Positions 1-10,211 of a stretch of DNA of 64,000 nt are shown piece after piece; position 1 is the first letter of the stretch, and each line of letters begins with the position of its first letter. A program made the position numbers and the translations under genes. This stretch comes from Microscilla marina ATCC 23134. Its GTDB lineage: Bacteria > Bacteroidota > Bacteroidia > Cytophagales > Microscillaceae. The notes beneath the pieces are model-generated. The model saw only the letters and a program-made list of their open reading frames with translations. It was not told where the DNA came from and did not search any database. The DNA lies in NCBI RefSeq assembly GCF_000169175.1, contig NZ_AAWS01000039.1, positions 1 to 64,000 on the forward strand, in the 5' to 3' direction.

Positions 1-1
1 C

Positions 2-1687
2 ACAAGCAAGCATGAAAAGTACTCTATCGAAGGGTTAAAACTTGCCCGTGAATTGAAAGATACATCAGCCATTGTAATATTTCTGAATAGTAAAGGCTTA
101 TTGGCATCAGATTCAAAACAATACGAGCAATCAATGCAATATTATACAGAAGCATTAAAGCTCGAAAAAGCAGGCGAAAAACAAATAATGTTGGCTACCT
201 TGTTTAATAACATAGGAATGGTGCAGAACAGCTTGGGTAAACACGACCAAGCCCTTGAGTATTTGTTTAAGTCAGTAGAAACTGCGCATAAGCTAAAAGA
301 TAAAAGGCGAAAAATAATGAGGACTTATAAAGTGTCTAAAGAGCACTTTGAGAAAAACTTTGCCTTTGGAGTGGGCAATACTTATATCAATATTGGCACG
401 GTATACAAAAACAAAAAGACGTATAATAAATCAATTGAATATAGCAATAAAGGCTTAGAGATGATGCCTAACAAACGCGTCTTTTATCAGTTTCAGAAAG
501 TATACAATACCTTGTCGCAAGCGCATGAAGGTTTAAACAAAACTGACCTTGCTTTTAAATATTATAAACTATACATAGGGGCACGCGATAGCCTTAGCTC
601 ACGAAACTACGAACGTCGTTTGAACAAAGTAGTATCTATACATACTGCTGAGAAAAAAGAAAAGGAACTTGCCGCGCTCCGACGAGAGGCTGACATTACC
701 AAACAACGCAATCGTGCAATTAATACTGCTTTGGGAGGAGGATTGTTTTTGATGTTGAGTCTTGCTGGCTTGATGTACAAAAGATATGACGACAAACGCA
801 AGTCGCATAATGTATTGGCAGAACAAAACCACGAAATAACGGCACAAAACCACGAAATAAGTGCACAGCGCGACCAAATTGCTGAAAAAAGCGAAAAACT
901 AGAGTTTGCCTACCAAAACATTACTGATAGTATAGAGTATGCGCAACGTATTCAAGAAGCATTGTTGCCTTCGCAAGAAGCCATTCGTAAGGCTTTGCCC
1001 GAATCTATGATCATGCTTAAGCCAAGAGATAAAGTAAGCGGGGATTTTTATTGGTTTACCCAAACCGGAGAAAATGAGACGCAAAAAACAGTACTTGCCG
1101 CAGTAGATTGTACTGGGCATGGAGTACCAGGGGCTTTTATGAGTATGGCAGGAGATGCTTACTTAAATCAGATTGTAAAACAGCAAGGGGTAACCAAGCC
1201 CAACGAAATTTTGTTTAAACTGCATAAAAACATTCGTCAGTCGCTGAAACAAGAAACCACTGGTAATCGCGATGGCATGGACATATCGCTTGTGACAATT
1301 GATCACGCACAAAAAACGGTAAACTTTGCGGGTGCTAAAAACCCCTTATTATATATACAAAGCGGTAAGCTTCATTTGGTTAAAGGTGATAAGCACTCTA
1401 TAGGAGGAGAACAACGTGAAGACGAACGAAGCTTTACCAACCATCAGATAAGCATAGATACTGACGAATCTACAAGCTTTTACTTATTTTCTGATGGTTT
1501 TCAAGACCAGTTTGGTGGCAGCGAAGGCAAAAAATATATGGTGAGTCAGTTCAGAGATTTGCTGTTGTCTATCCATCATTTGCCTATGCATACTCAAAAA
1601 GAACACATGGAAAAAGCTTTTTCTGACTGGTTAGGTACTGACTATGAACAACTTGACGATGTTTTGGTGATGGGGTTTAAAGTATAG
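2..1687 (+). CDS. TPR / SpoIIE-type PP2C phosphatase, 5' end outside window
   Basis: Likely a membrane-anchored serine/threonine phosphatase of the SpoIIE/RsbU type. The frame is open to the left window edge (codons from position 2), so the true start lies upstream; a TTG at 53 is only an apparent start. The visible part has TPR-like repeats (periodic YY..AL..., roughly the first 200 residues), one hydrophobic segment (LGGGLFLMLSLAGLMYKRY), a coiled coil with repeated EQNHEITAQ-like heptads, and a C-terminal SpoIIE domain with SGDFYWF, DCTGHGVPGAFMSM and FSDGFQDQF metal-binding motifs. It has the same architecture as the genes at 18069 and 23355, but no receptor gene is visible beside it. A bidirectional terminator follows. 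Substrate and partner are unknown. Confidence 0.85.
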   Translation, partial: TSKHEKYSIEGLKLARELKDTSAIVIFLNSKGLLASDSKQYEQSMQYYTEALKLEKAGEKQIMLATLFNNIGMVQNSLGKHDQALEYLFKSVETAHKLKDKRRKIMRTYKVSKEHFEKNFAFGVGNTYINIGTVYKNKKTYNKSIEYSNKGLEMMPNKRVFYQFQKVYNTLSQAHEGLNKTDLAFKYYKLYIGARDSLSSRNYERRLNKVVSIHTAEKKEKELAALRREADITKQRNRAINTALGGGLFLMLSLAGLMYKRYDDKRKSHNVLAEQNHEITAQNHEISAQRDQIAEKSEKLEFAYQNITDSIEYAQRIQEALLPSQEAIRKALPESMIMLKPRDKVSGDFYWFTQTGENETQKTVLAAVDCTGHGVPGAFMSMAGDAYLNQIVKQQGVTKPNEILFKLHKNIRQSLKQETTGNRDGMDISLVTIDHAQKTVNFAGAKNPLLYIQSGKLHLVKGDKHSIGGEQREDERSFTNHQISIDTDESTSFYLFSDGFQDQFGGSEGKKYMVSQFRDLLLSIHHLPMHTQKEHMEKAFSDWLGTDYEQLDDVLVMGFKV

Positions 1688-1728
1688 TGATAGCATAAAT
1701 CAAAAATATTTTACTGGTAAATTGCGCA

Positions 1729-1755
1729 AGGCATTACAGCTTTGCGCAATTTTTT
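1729..1755. terminator. Bidirectional intrinsic terminator between convergent genes
   Basis: An 11-bp inverted repeat (AAATTGCGCAA at 1729-1739, TTGCGCAATTT at 1742-1752) is followed by T residues. It sits between the converging ends of the SpoIIE gene and the reductase-like gene and can serve both. Confidence 0.7.
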
Positions 1756-1756
1756 G

Positions 1757-2683
1757 TTAGACTGTAACCCACTTTTGGTGAATAATTTCGTGAATCATCA
1801 TTGAGGCAACCTTGGCACCCTCAGCGACTGAAGCTGCAATGCCCCCAAAGCCATTTTTAGCGTCGCCTATGATATATATACCTTCTATCTCAGACTTACC
1901 CCACTCATTGGATTTATAAGTGCCATCATCATTGGTCTCTACTCCTAGTTGTGCTGGAATCTCACAAGCTTGTTTTTCGCCAGTGCTTAATAAAAAACCT
2001 CCTTGACGGGAAATAGTTTGTCCGTGTGTAAGTTGCACCCCTTGTAATTGCCCATTGGTTGAAATCAGTTTTTCTATGCTATCTTCTACCAATCCTACTT
2101 TGTTTTGTTTAAGGGCTTGTTTTTGTTCTTCAGATAGCACTTTTTTACCATTTGTAAATACTATTAAGTCATTGGTCCAGTGGCTAACGGTTTTGGCAAA
2201 TTCGAATACAAAAGCCTCTTCACCAAACAAAGCCAATGGCTGATTGCGTCGTTCCCAACCATCGCAAAAAGGGCAAGGGTACACAGTTTTGCCATACACC
2301 AACTCTATACCAGGTAAGTTTACCTGTTGGATATTTTCTTGGTAGCCTGTAGCAAATACTATATGTTTAGCCTTGAATATGTCGCCTTGGCTGGTCTTGA
2401 TAATAAATATTTTTTCCTCCTGTTTTACCTCACTTACCCGACCCTTGACATAGTTTACTTGCGTATACTGAGCCAGTTGATCTTTAGCTATTTGCAAAAG
2501 CTCAGATGGGTGAACCCCGTCGCGGGTTAGAAAACCGTGCGAACCTTGAGTAACCATATTGCGGGCTTGCTCTTCGTTGATAATGACTGTACTAATCATT
2601 GCCCGGCCAAAAACCAAGGCTGCGCTCATTCCGGCGGGGCCTCCACCCACAACTGCTACTTCTAAAATCTTTGTATGATCCAT
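1757..2683 (-). CDS. Thioredoxin-reductase-like FAD-dependent oxidoreductase
   Basis: A 308-residue two-domain flavoprotein of the thioredoxin reductase fold, the usual length for the family. It shows an N-terminal FAD site (GGGPAGMSAALVFGRA), a redox dithiol CPFC followed by DGWE, and a C-terminal FAD segment (IYIIGDAKNGFGGIAASVAEG). The second Rossmann motif, normally GGGxxA for NADPH, reads FGEEAFVFEFA, so use of NADPH is doubtful. It may be a TrxR-like enzyme with another reductant, or an oxidase of the GliT-like group; this is inference. It is cotranscribed behind the TetR gene (8-bp gap), suggesting the regulator controls it. Confidence 0.85.
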   Translation of the reverse strand: MDHTKILEVAVVGGGPAGMSAALVFGRAMISTVIINEEQARNMVTQGSHGFLTRDGVHPSELLQIAKDQLAQYTQVNYVKGRVSEVKQEEKIFIIKTSQGDIFKAKHIVFATGYQENIQQVNLPGIELVYGKTVYPCPFCDGWERRNQPLALFGEEAFVFEFAKTVSHWTNDLIVFTNGKKVLSEEQKQALKQNKVGLVEDSIEKLISTNGQLQGVQLTHGQTISRQGGFLLSTGEKQACEIPAQLGVETNDDGTYKSNEWGKSEIEGIYIIGDAKNGFGGIAASVAEGAKVASMMIHEIIHQKWVTV

Positions 2684-2691
2684 TGTATATA

Positions 2692-3243
2692 TTATTTGTC
2701 TGTTTGATTTATTAATCCATGCGCAAACGTATTCCAGGCAAGCTCGTGTACTGCTTTAGGTGCCACGGCTCCTTCTGCCAAAGCACGGGTAGCTCCATGT
2801 ACTATGCCCATCCACATGTATTCTATCCATTCATTACTCAGTGCTTTATCAATGATTCCCTGCGCTTTAGTCTGGTCTAACGCACCCTGAAAGAGTTGGG
2901 TCATTTGGTTAAACTTTGCTTGAATGACTTTGTCTTCAAAGTGGGCGACAAACTTCTGGCAAAACTCAAAATATTGCCCTTTACTAATGTCATCTTTAAA
3001 TATTTGTTTGAGCCGTTCCAGTGGTTGTTTGTGGGTTTGGGTGGCATTGGTTACATCATTGAGTACCTCATCCATGATCCACGCAGCACAGGCAGCTAGT
3101 AAATCGTCTCTGGTACTAAAATACCGATGTAGGGTACGCCTACTCACGCCGGCATTGTCGGCAATAGTTTCTATCCTTGCCGAAGGATCTTTGTTGAGCA
3201 CTATGATAGATGCCTGAATGATATTTAGTTTGTTTTTTGTCAT
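2692..3243 (-). CDS. TetR family transcriptional regulator
   Basis: A 183-residue TetR-type repressor. The N-terminal helix-turn-helix is visible around residues 20-50 (ETIADNAGVSRRTLHRYFSTRDDLLAAC), followed by an all-helical ligand domain. It is the first gene of a two-gene leftward operon with the reductase-like gene, the common arrangement in which a TetR repressor controls itself and its neighbour in response to a small molecule. The ligand cannot be told from the sequence. The ATG at 3243 gives the full HTH, and no longer start is needed. Confidence 0.88.
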   Translation of the reverse strand: MTKNKLNIIQASIIVLNKDPSARIETIADNAGVSRRTLHRYFSTRDDLLAACAAWIMDEVLNDVTNATQTHKQPLERLKQIFKDDISKGQYFEFCQKFVAHFEDKVIQAKFNQMTQLFQGALDQTKAQGIIDKALSNEWIEYMWMGIVHGATRALAEGAVAPKAVHELAWNTFAHGLINQTDK

Positions 3244-4613
3244 AAAAATGTGTTTTCTGACTCAAATTTGTGACAAATATACTGAAATTTTTTAAAATAC
3301 AAGTAAAGCCTGTAAGAAAAATTAACAAGCAAATTGTTTTAGTGTAGGGGTTAGAGTTGAACTATCAGGCATTATGAGCGGCATTATTTCTAACTTTTAA
3401 GTATCTGAAAATAAGTGTATTATGAGTAGTGCTTGCGAACCCTTATATACCAATGTCTCAACAAAGGTGATTGATTAGTTATGTATAGAGTAGGGGGCTA
3501 GACCTTAGAACCCTTTCAGGACTGTAGACTTTAATAAGTGGGCATATAAACAGAAGATAAACAGGAGGAGGCGAAAAAAATGTAAAAAATATAAAATACG
3601 ATAAAGTACAATCTATCACAAAACATATAGATGAGTAACAGATGTAATAAAAAGTAGATTGAGGGGTTATAGAGAAATAATCATACAGTGTTTTTGTTTT
3701 ATACCCTATAATAGTTGTAAAGAGTAAGCAAAACCTCAGACAAAAAGGTGTGTTAAACCAACCTGTGGATGTTTTGTTTGGAATGGCCTAAAACCTGTGA
3801 AAATTTGATTATAAATGTCAAAATGTAGGTTTACCTGGTTAGAGTACACTGCTTGGGTGGAGCTTAAAAGCAAAGGTAGGTTTGAAAAAAGAGTGCCTAA
3901 AGTATTGGCAATACAAGGTGAAAATTAAAAGAGTGCAGGTGTACTTTTTACACACACCTTTGTGGGTGAGTTGGTCAAAGCTTTCAGCCTGACTTTTGGG
4001 CTAAAAAAACATTGATATGTGTTTAAATTGTACAAAAAAAATATTTTACTATCAGTTTTTAGTGGGTTAGCTTATTTGGTGTTTTTTGGAAATTCAATAA
4101 AATGTTTTGACTTTTGCGTAAAGTTAATTCAATTATATTACTCAATGAGAGGTAAGGAGAAATTAACTATGTTATTATTTAAAAACAATTTATTAACTCA
4201 ACAGAATAGTTTTAAGTAGTTATTCACCAGCATTTAAAACAATTGTAATAGTGCGCCTGCTAACCCACTGAATACGATTGTAAGATGGTTCTTTAATCAA
4301 AGTTAACTTCTGTTTTGCCAGGGAAGCAAATCATTACAGAAGTTGGTCATTCAAATTACAATGATGGTTCAGCTATAATAGTTTGTTTATACTCATATTG
4401 TATACATCAAAATAGCCTACCCGATTGATTATACTATTGTCACCCCAGGTTTTATGCTCGAATAAAGAGGTAAAATTCACTACGTCTATATTCCTACATT
4501 TGTTGATAAGTTTTAGATAATAGCTAGTTAACTGGTTTGAAATGAAAACAGTCGCCTGCTAACAAAGACTCTTTGTTCATTCCTGTCTTGCTTCTCCACT
4601 AAATTACACTTAT
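3244..4613. other. Long intergenic region, no gene recognised
   Basis: About 1370 bp of AT-rich DNA between the divergent TetR and subtilase genes. The only open frame (4019-4219, 66 codons) is low-complexity and AT-driven, and I do not accept it. No tRNA, repeat pair or riboswitch-like fold was recognised by eye. A short palindrome near the right end is listed separately. Confidence 0.5.
4561..4577. promoter_or_regulatory. Short palindrome before the subtilase gene
   Basis: A perfect 7-bp inverted repeat, AACAAAG-ACT-CTTTGTT, lies 36 bp before the subtilase start codon. It could be an operator or a 5'-UTR hairpin; the role is inferred from position only. Confidence 0.25.
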
Positions 4614-7373
4614 ATGTTAAATTTAAGAAAAGGATTTACCTGGCTGGTAGTATTGCTGGGCGTATCTGCTATGTCGGCACGTGCCCAACAGCGTTATACA
4701 CAACGCCAGACCCAGAAGTTAAAGACATTGAGTCGCACTTATTTAAAAAAATCACAAACCCAAAGAGCGCAAGCTTACCAACGTGCCAAAAACTTAGGCA
4801 TTGCCACCCGAATTATTTCTGAAGGAAAGGTCATGGAATTGCAGCGTTTTACTGCCAATGGTATTCCTTTGTACAACATCACCTATAATGCTACAGCTGC
4901 CCAAACTATTTCGACCGATAGGGTACATACCGACCTGGGCATTACTGGCAACGGTATGACATTGGGTATTTGGGATGGTGGAGCAGTAAGAACCACCCAC
5001 CGCGAATTTATGAACAATGGCAATAGCCGGGTAACCCAACAAGATGGTGCACCCACCCTTAATTTTCATGCAACTCATGTGGCAGGCACAATGGTAGCGG
5101 CCGGGGTAACTGCCAACGCAAAAGGGATGGCTTATGAGGCAAGCTTAGATGCGTATGACTGGAACGATGACCTTGCCGAAATGACGGATGCAGCCGCCAA
5201 TGGTTTGTTACTATCTAACCATTCGTATGGCAAAGGTACTGGTTGGGAGTGGAATGATCAGCATAGGGTTTGGCTATGGTTTGGAGACGTAAGTATCAGT
5301 ACTGTAGAGGACTATAAGTTTGGCTTTTATGATGAAGAAGCCCGTGCCTTGGACAATATTGCAGTAAATGCACCTAATTACTTGATCTGTAAAGCAGCTG
5401 GAAACGATCGTAACAACAACCGCGTAGGTGAGCACTATTATTTTGACAATGGAGGTAATGCAGTTCGTTCATTTGACTTTCGCAACCCTGATGGCAACTA
5501 TGATTGTATTGGAGGAGCAGCTACTGCCAAAAATATTTTGACTGTAGGCGCGGTAAATGACATTGTTGGAGGCTATACGCGTGCGGCTGATGTGGTACAA
5601 TCTAATTTTAGTAGCTGGGGACCTACCGATGACGGTCGTATCAAACCAGACATTGTTGCCAACGGAGTAACGCTGAACTCTACCTGGCATACAGCCGACG
5701 ATGCTTATAGCAGCATTAGTGGTACCTCTATGGCTACCCCAAGCGTAACGGGATCTTTGGGTTTGTTACAGCAATACTACCACGGACGCAACAACAACAC
5801 TTACATGCGTTCGGCTACGCTTAAGGCGTTGGCTATTCACACTGCCGATGAAGCTGGAGCGGCCGATGGACCTGACTACCAAAATGGTTGGGGCTTGATG
5901 AATACCAAGTCAGCGGCTGACGTAATTACCAATCGTAATAACACCTCGCGTATAGAGGAGCAAACCCTTGATAACAATGGTAACTATACCATAGATATAA
6001 TGGCTACAGGCAATGAGCCTTTGGTGGCAACCATTGTATGGACAGACCTTGCGGGTACGCCGGTAGCACCTGCTCTAGACCCTGCCAATCGTATGTTGGT
6101 AAATGATTTGGACATTCGTATTACGCACCGAAACGCAACGACTGGAGCAGTGACTACCCACCAGCCCTGGATGCTTGACCCTGCCAACCCTGCCAATGCA
6201 GCTACTCGAGGCGACAACGACCGCGACAATGTAGAAAAAATCTTTATTGCTAACCCGGTAGCAGGTACTTACACCATTACAGTTACACATAAAGGCAACT
6301 TGCGTAATAACAACAGCCAGACTTTTTCAATGATTGTGACGGGTATCAATGTAAACAACAACAATGTGGCTTGCGCAATACCTGCAGCCTTAAATACAAG
6401 CAACATTGCCAATACTTCGGCTGTGTTGAACTGGGGAGCTGTAGCTGGAGCTACGTCTTATGATGTACGTTACCGAGCACAAGGAACAGCCAACTGGACC
6501 AATATAAATGCAGTAAATGGGACTTCTACTAATATAAGTGGTTTGACCCAAGCCACTACTTATGAATTTCAGGTAAGAACCAACTGTGTAGGTGGCAGCA
6601 GTGCTTATGCTGGTATTGTAAATTTTGTTACTAATGGTGCACCCACAGGATACTGTGCTGCAAAAGGAGGAACAGCCGATGAATATATCCAGCGAGTACA
6701 GTTTGGTACGATTAACAATGTATCGGGCGACAATGGAGGGTATGGCGATTTTACCGCGCAATCGGTTACTTTGGGCAGAGGGAGTACTACTACTATTACC
6801 ATTACACCTGCCTGGAAGGGACAGACTTACCCAGAAGGATACAGTGTGTGGATAGATCTTAACCGGGATGGGGATTTCGATGATGCCGGGGAGCAAGTAT
6901 ATACCCGTAGTGCTACTACAGCTGGGTCAGTTTCAGGAAATATCACTATTCCGGCAGGAGCTGCTATCGGGCAAACTCGTCTGAGAGTGACTATGCGTTA
7001 TGATCAAATACCTGCTGCTTGTGGTACTTTTCAGTGGGGTGAAGTAGAAGATTATATCGTGAATATTAGTGCCAACGGTAACAATGCCGCTGTTGTATTG
7101 ACTACTCAACAAGTAAAGGTGCCTACAACAGATATTTCATTGTCACCCAACCCTGCCAGTTCTGCACTTAACATTACTGTAATGTCTGAAGGGAAAGCAA
7201 CATTTACCTTGATGAGCCGAAATGGAGCAGCCTTGCAAACGCAATCAGCGAAGGATCAAGGAGGAAAAATCAATAAAACATTTGATGTAAGTAAATACCC
7301 AGCGGGCTTGTATCTGATGAAGATCAACGCCAATGGTGCACAGTATGTCAAGCGGGTAGTGATTATTAAATAG
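4614..7373 (+). CDS. Secreted S8 subtilisin-like protease with Fn3, GEVED and T9SS sorting domain
   Basis: A 919-residue extracellular serine protease. In order: signal peptide (cleavage near SARAQ, about residue 25); propeptide-like region to about 100; S8 peptidase with Asp121 (GIWDGG), His155 (HATHVAGT), oxyanion Asn264 (AAGND) and Ser372 (SGTSMATP); a beta-rich P-like region; an Fn3 domain at about 605-700; a GEVED domain ending in GEVEDYIVNI near 820; and a C-terminal T9SS type A sorting domain (SPNPASSALNI to the end). It should be exported by Sec, cross the outer membrane through the type IX system, and be anchored or released at the surface. All catalytic residues are present. A strong terminator follows, so it appears monocistronic. 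Confidence 0.93.
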   Translation: MLNLRKGFTWLVVLLGVSAMSARAQQRYTQRQTQKLKTLSRTYLKKSQTQRAQAYQRAKNLGIATRIISEGKVMELQRFTANGIPLYNITYNATAAQTISTDRVHTDLGITGNGMTLGIWDGGAVRTTHREFMNNGNSRVTQQDGAPTLNFHATHVAGTMVAAGVTANAKGMAYEASLDAYDWNDDLAEMTDAAANGLLLSNHSYGKGTGWEWNDQHRVWLWFGDVSISTVEDYKFGFYDEEARALDNIAVNAPNYLICKAAGNDRNNNRVGEHYYFDNGGNAVRSFDFRNPDGNYDCIGGAATAKNILTVGAVNDIVGGYTRAADVVQSNFSSWGPTDDGRIKPDIVANGVTLNSTWHTADDAYSSISGTSMATPSVTGSLGLLQQYYHGRNNNTYMRSATLKALAIHTADEAGAADGPDYQNGWGLMNTKSAADVITNRNNTSRIEEQTLDNNGNYTIDIMATGNEPLVATIVWTDLAGTPVAPALDPANRMLVNDLDIRITHRNATTGAVTTHQPWMLDPANPANAATRGDNDRDNVEKIFIANPVAGTYTITVTHKGNLRNNNSQTFSMIVTGINVNNNNVACAIPAALNTSNIANTSAVLNWGAVAGATSYDVRYRAQGTANWTNINAVNGTSTNISGLTQATTYEFQVRTNCVGGSSAYAGIVNFVTNGAPTGYCAAKGGTADEYIQRVQFGTINNVSGDNGGYGDFTAQSVTLGRGSTTTITITPAWKGQTYPEGYSVWIDLNRDGDFDDAGEQVYTRSATTAGSVSGNITIPAGAAIGQTRLRVTMRYDQIPAACGTFQWGEVEDYIVNISANGNNAAVVLTTQQVKVPTTDISLSPNPASSALNITVMSEGKATFTLMSRNGAALQTQSAKDQGGKINKTFDVSKYPAGLYLMKINANGAQYVKRVVIIK

Positions 7374-7408
7374 TGTTGAGTAAGTGCGTATATTTTTTGT
7401 CCATGATT

Positions 7409-7445
7409 AAAAAGGTTGCCTTCAAGTCAGAAGGCAACCTTTTTT
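7409..7445 (+). terminator. Strong intrinsic terminator after subtilase gene
   Basis: A perfect 14-bp stem (AAAAAGGTTGCCTT at 7409-7422, complement at 7431-7444) with an 8-nt loop, ending in a T run. It is symmetrical enough to serve both this gene and the convergent glycosidase-like gene. Confidence 0.85.
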
Positions 7446-7514
7446 GTTGGATAAGTGCTTAATAGTTTGTCTCACAATATGACTGGAAGGCACCGTGTGA
7501 AACTTGTACCAGGC

Positions 7515-10211
7515 CTACTTTTTGATATTGAATCTGCGGGTTTCTACTCCTTTTGAGTGGTAAATAAGGAGTGTATAAATGCCTGATTTCAACTTTTCTA
7601 GCTTTAAGTAATGCTTGGTTTGTTGTGGGGCTACTTTTTTAGAAAGCACAAGTTGCCCGTACATATCTTTTACTTCTAGTTTGCTCACTGCTGGTTTATC
7701 TGCCTTGTACGTAGGTGCCAAAAGCTCGACTGTCACGCCATTGGTGGCAGGTACTGGGTATACATTGCTTATACGCTTGTGGGCAGCAACATGCGTCTTT
7801 TCTTTTTGCGTGGCGCTGGCATTCAGGCAGTTTTGCCCACTATAGTTATGAGCACGGGTAGTATTGTCGAAGTCGGTTCTTGCTTGCCCCAACATACAAT
7901 TGCTATTTTGTAAAGCAAATTCGGTCCATTCGCCTTCCGATTTGTACACAAACCAACACAAGCCTAATATTTTGCGTGAATGTGCGTTGTTCCAACTGTT
8001 GATCTCTTGATAGGCTTGTTGCATCCAGCCCTGATAATAAGTAACCGAAGGAGGAATGAGTTTGCAGTCGCCCGATGTACAAGGAGTAGGATTGTTGCAA
8101 GCGCTGTTTTTGGTAACAGTAAAGTGAGCACTTGTGTTGGTTTCGGTAATAATGGCTGGAACTCCTGCTTTTCCGTAAGAATCGATGATTTGCATCAATA
8201 CCCGGTAAGACCTGAACCCCTTGGTGTTGGCTTTGTTAAAACCAGCAGGCAACACATTGCCTGCCCTGCCCAGGTGGTTATCTGGTCCCCAATTGATAGT
8301 AATACCGCCTGCATAAGAACGATTACCGTTGTTGTGTGCACCATAAGTATGAATGGCATACCCATCACAATTGTTGCCAATGCCTTGTACTACAGCCTTG
8401 TAGTAGGCGTCGTAATAACCTGAACCCAAGGTGCCATCTACTGCAGTAGGAGCCCAGTTGGCTACTGGCCCTACCAGTACTTTGATCTGGTTTCCGTTGC
8501 TTACACTGTTTTTCACTTTGTTATACACAGCATTATAATAAGCCACATAAGTACTGGCAGGAGCCCCACGACCATCGCCCGATGGCTTGTACTCATAGTC
8601 GAGGTTATACTCATTGCCTATTTGAAACCACTTCACTTTTTGACCGTTTCCGAGGTTGTTGTACAGTTCGTGTATAATTATTGCGCAACGGTCGGCAAAT
8701 GCATTATAAGATATACTGCCAGGGTTAGGAATAGTAGCAAACCAGTTCCAGTTGAGCCTTACTACTGGGGTAAAGCCATCATTGATAATACTGCGCATGT
8801 GCGATTTGATGCCGTTTAAGTCTGAAGGGTGATTGATGCCTTCGGCATTGATAATTTCTACCGACCAACCTTTTTTACCGTTCATTAGGCTACTGGCGCC
8901 AGGTGCCCACCAATGAACCCCAAATAAGGTTTCACAAGTAGTAGGGGGTGGCGCCACATTACCCACGTTGATGCTCCAGGTTTGGGTTTCGCCAAACCAT
9001 TCTACCCCATCGCGTACCATGCGCAATGAAAGACGGCGGTTGCCTGATACTACAGACGAAATATTGAATCTGAAATCGACATAACCGCCTGGTGACACAT
9101 TGTGAGGTAAAAAAGCACGGGCGTTGGTAGGTGAAGTGGCATATCCACCATTGATAAAGTCTGACCAGGTTACCTGATTGCTTGTGGTAGCTCCCAAACG
9201 GTAGTTTTGCCCTGCCGACCAAGTAGTATTACCGTTGTTGTATACCCTGATACGTACCTGTTTCTTTTCGTTAACCTTCATCGATGCTATAACCGATGAC
9301 TGTGATTCTCTTACTTCGCCGTTATTGTGATTGTTTGGTGCAGGATTGTTTACGTTGATGTTCCAGGCGTACGCTTCTCCAAACCAAGCCACCCCATCTT
9401 GCACCATTCTTACCGAAAGCTTGCGACTACCAGCGTGATTGCTCGATATGTTAAACCTGAAATCTACATAGCCCCCTGGTGATACGTTGTGAGGTAAGTA
9501 TACCCTGGCATTAGTAACAGAGCCCATATAGCCACCTGCCGAAAAATCAGCCCATTGTATTTGGTTGGCGGTAGCCCCGTTGGTGCCCGATCCGGCTCCC
9601 AGCCTGAAAGATTGCCCTGCCGACCAGGTACGGTTTCCTGTATTGTACACCCTGATGCGTACTGCTGCCTTTTTCCCCTTTTCGATGGTGGATGGAACCG
9701 AAGATTGAGATACACTGATGTCGGCGTTGTTGGGGGCAACCGTCGGATTGTTTACGTTGATGTTCCAGGCGTATGCTTCTCCAAACCAAGCCACTCCATC
9801 TTGTACCATTCTTACCGAAAGCTTGCGATTACCAGCGTGATTGCCTGATATGTTAAACCGGAAATCTACATAACTACCTGGCGATACGTTGTGAGACAGG
9901 TATACCCTGGCATCGGTGGTAGAGCGCATATAGCCACCCGCCGAAAAGTCAGTCCATTGCATTTGGTTAGCGGTAGCACCATTGGTACCCGATCCGGCTC
10001 CCAGCCTGAAAGATTGCCCTGCCGACCAGGTACGGTTTCCTGTGTTGTATACCCTGATGCGTACCGCTGCCTTTTTTCCCTTTTCGATGGTGGATGGAAC
10101 CGAAGATTGAGATACACTGATGTCAGCGTTTAATTGTGCGTGTGTGTCATAGCTTGATAGTAGTAAAAGCGCAAAGACTAATACAAGCAAGCCCTTTGGT
10201 TTTGTTTTCAT
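7515..10211 (-). CDS. Secreted glycoside-hydrolase-like protein with three Ig-like repeats and T9SS domain
   Basis: An 898-residue secreted protein. The longer frame opens at 10292, but the ATG at 10211 begins a clean signal peptide (MKTKPKGLLVLVFALLLL, then THAQ), so that start is chosen. Three tandem Ig-like modules follow; the first two are almost identical, about 133 residues each, beginning NADISVSQSSVPSTIEKG, and the third is divergent. Then comes a TIM-barrel-like catalytic region (FGVHWWAPGAS) with GNEYNLD as the likely acid/base glutamate and IITETNT as the likely nucleophile glutamate, and a T9SS type A sorting domain at the end. This fits a surface or secreted polysaccharide-degrading enzyme of clan GH-A type; the family and substrate are not recognised. 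The repeats probably act in substrate or cell-surface binding. Confidence 0.75.
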   Translation of the reverse strand: MKTKPKGLLVLVFALLLLSSYDTHAQLNADISVSQSSVPSTIEKGKKAAVRIRVYNTGNRTWSAGQSFRLGAGSGTNGATANQMQWTDFSAGGYMRSTTDARVYLSHNVSPGSYVDFRFNISGNHAGNRKLSVRMVQDGVAWFGEAYAWNINVNNPTVAPNNADISVSQSSVPSTIEKGKKAAVRIRVYNTGNRTWSAGQSFRLGAGSGTNGATANQIQWADFSAGGYMGSVTNARVYLPHNVSPGGYVDFRFNISSNHAGSRKLSVRMVQDGVAWFGEAYAWNINVNNPAPNNHNNGEVRESQSSVIASMKVNEKKQVRIRVYNNGNTTWSAGQNYRLGATTSNQVTWSDFINGGYATSPTNARAFLPHNVSPGGYVDFRFNISSVVSGNRRLSLRMVRDGVEWFGETQTWSINVGNVAPPPTTCETLFGVHWWAPGASSLMNGKKGWSVEIINAEGINHPSDLNGIKSHMRSIINDGFTPVVRLNWNWFATIPNPGSISYNAFADRCAIIIHELYNNLGNGQKVKWFQIGNEYNLDYEYKPSGDGRGAPASTYVAYYNAVYNKVKNSVSNGNQIKVLVGPVANWAPTAVDGTLGSGYYDAYYKAVVQGIGNNCDGYAIHTYGAHNNGNRSYAGGITINWGPDNHLGRAGNVLPAGFNKANTKGFRSYRVLMQIIDSYGKAGVPAIITETNTSAHFTVTKNSACNNPTPCTSGDCKLIPPSVTYYQGWMQQAYQEINSWNNAHSRKILGLCWFVYKSEGEWTEFALQNSNCMLGQARTDFDNTTRAHNYSGQNCLNASATQKEKTHVAAHKRISNVYPVPATNGVTVELLAPTYKADKPAVSKLEVKDMYGQLVLSKKVAPQQTKHYLKLEKLKSGIYTLLIYHSKGVETRRFNIKK
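8948..10130. repeat. Three tandem intragenic repeats encoding Ig-like modules
   Basis: Units of about 400 bp: about 9732-10130 and 9332-9731 are nearly identical at the DNA level, and about 8948-9320 is a divergent third copy. The near-identity of the first two suggests recent duplication or gene conversion. Confidence 0.85.

Noticed and set aside
4019-4219. 66-codon frame in the long intergenic region
   Set aside because: AT-driven composition (K, F, L, N), no signal or motif, no neighbour in operon. More likely chance.
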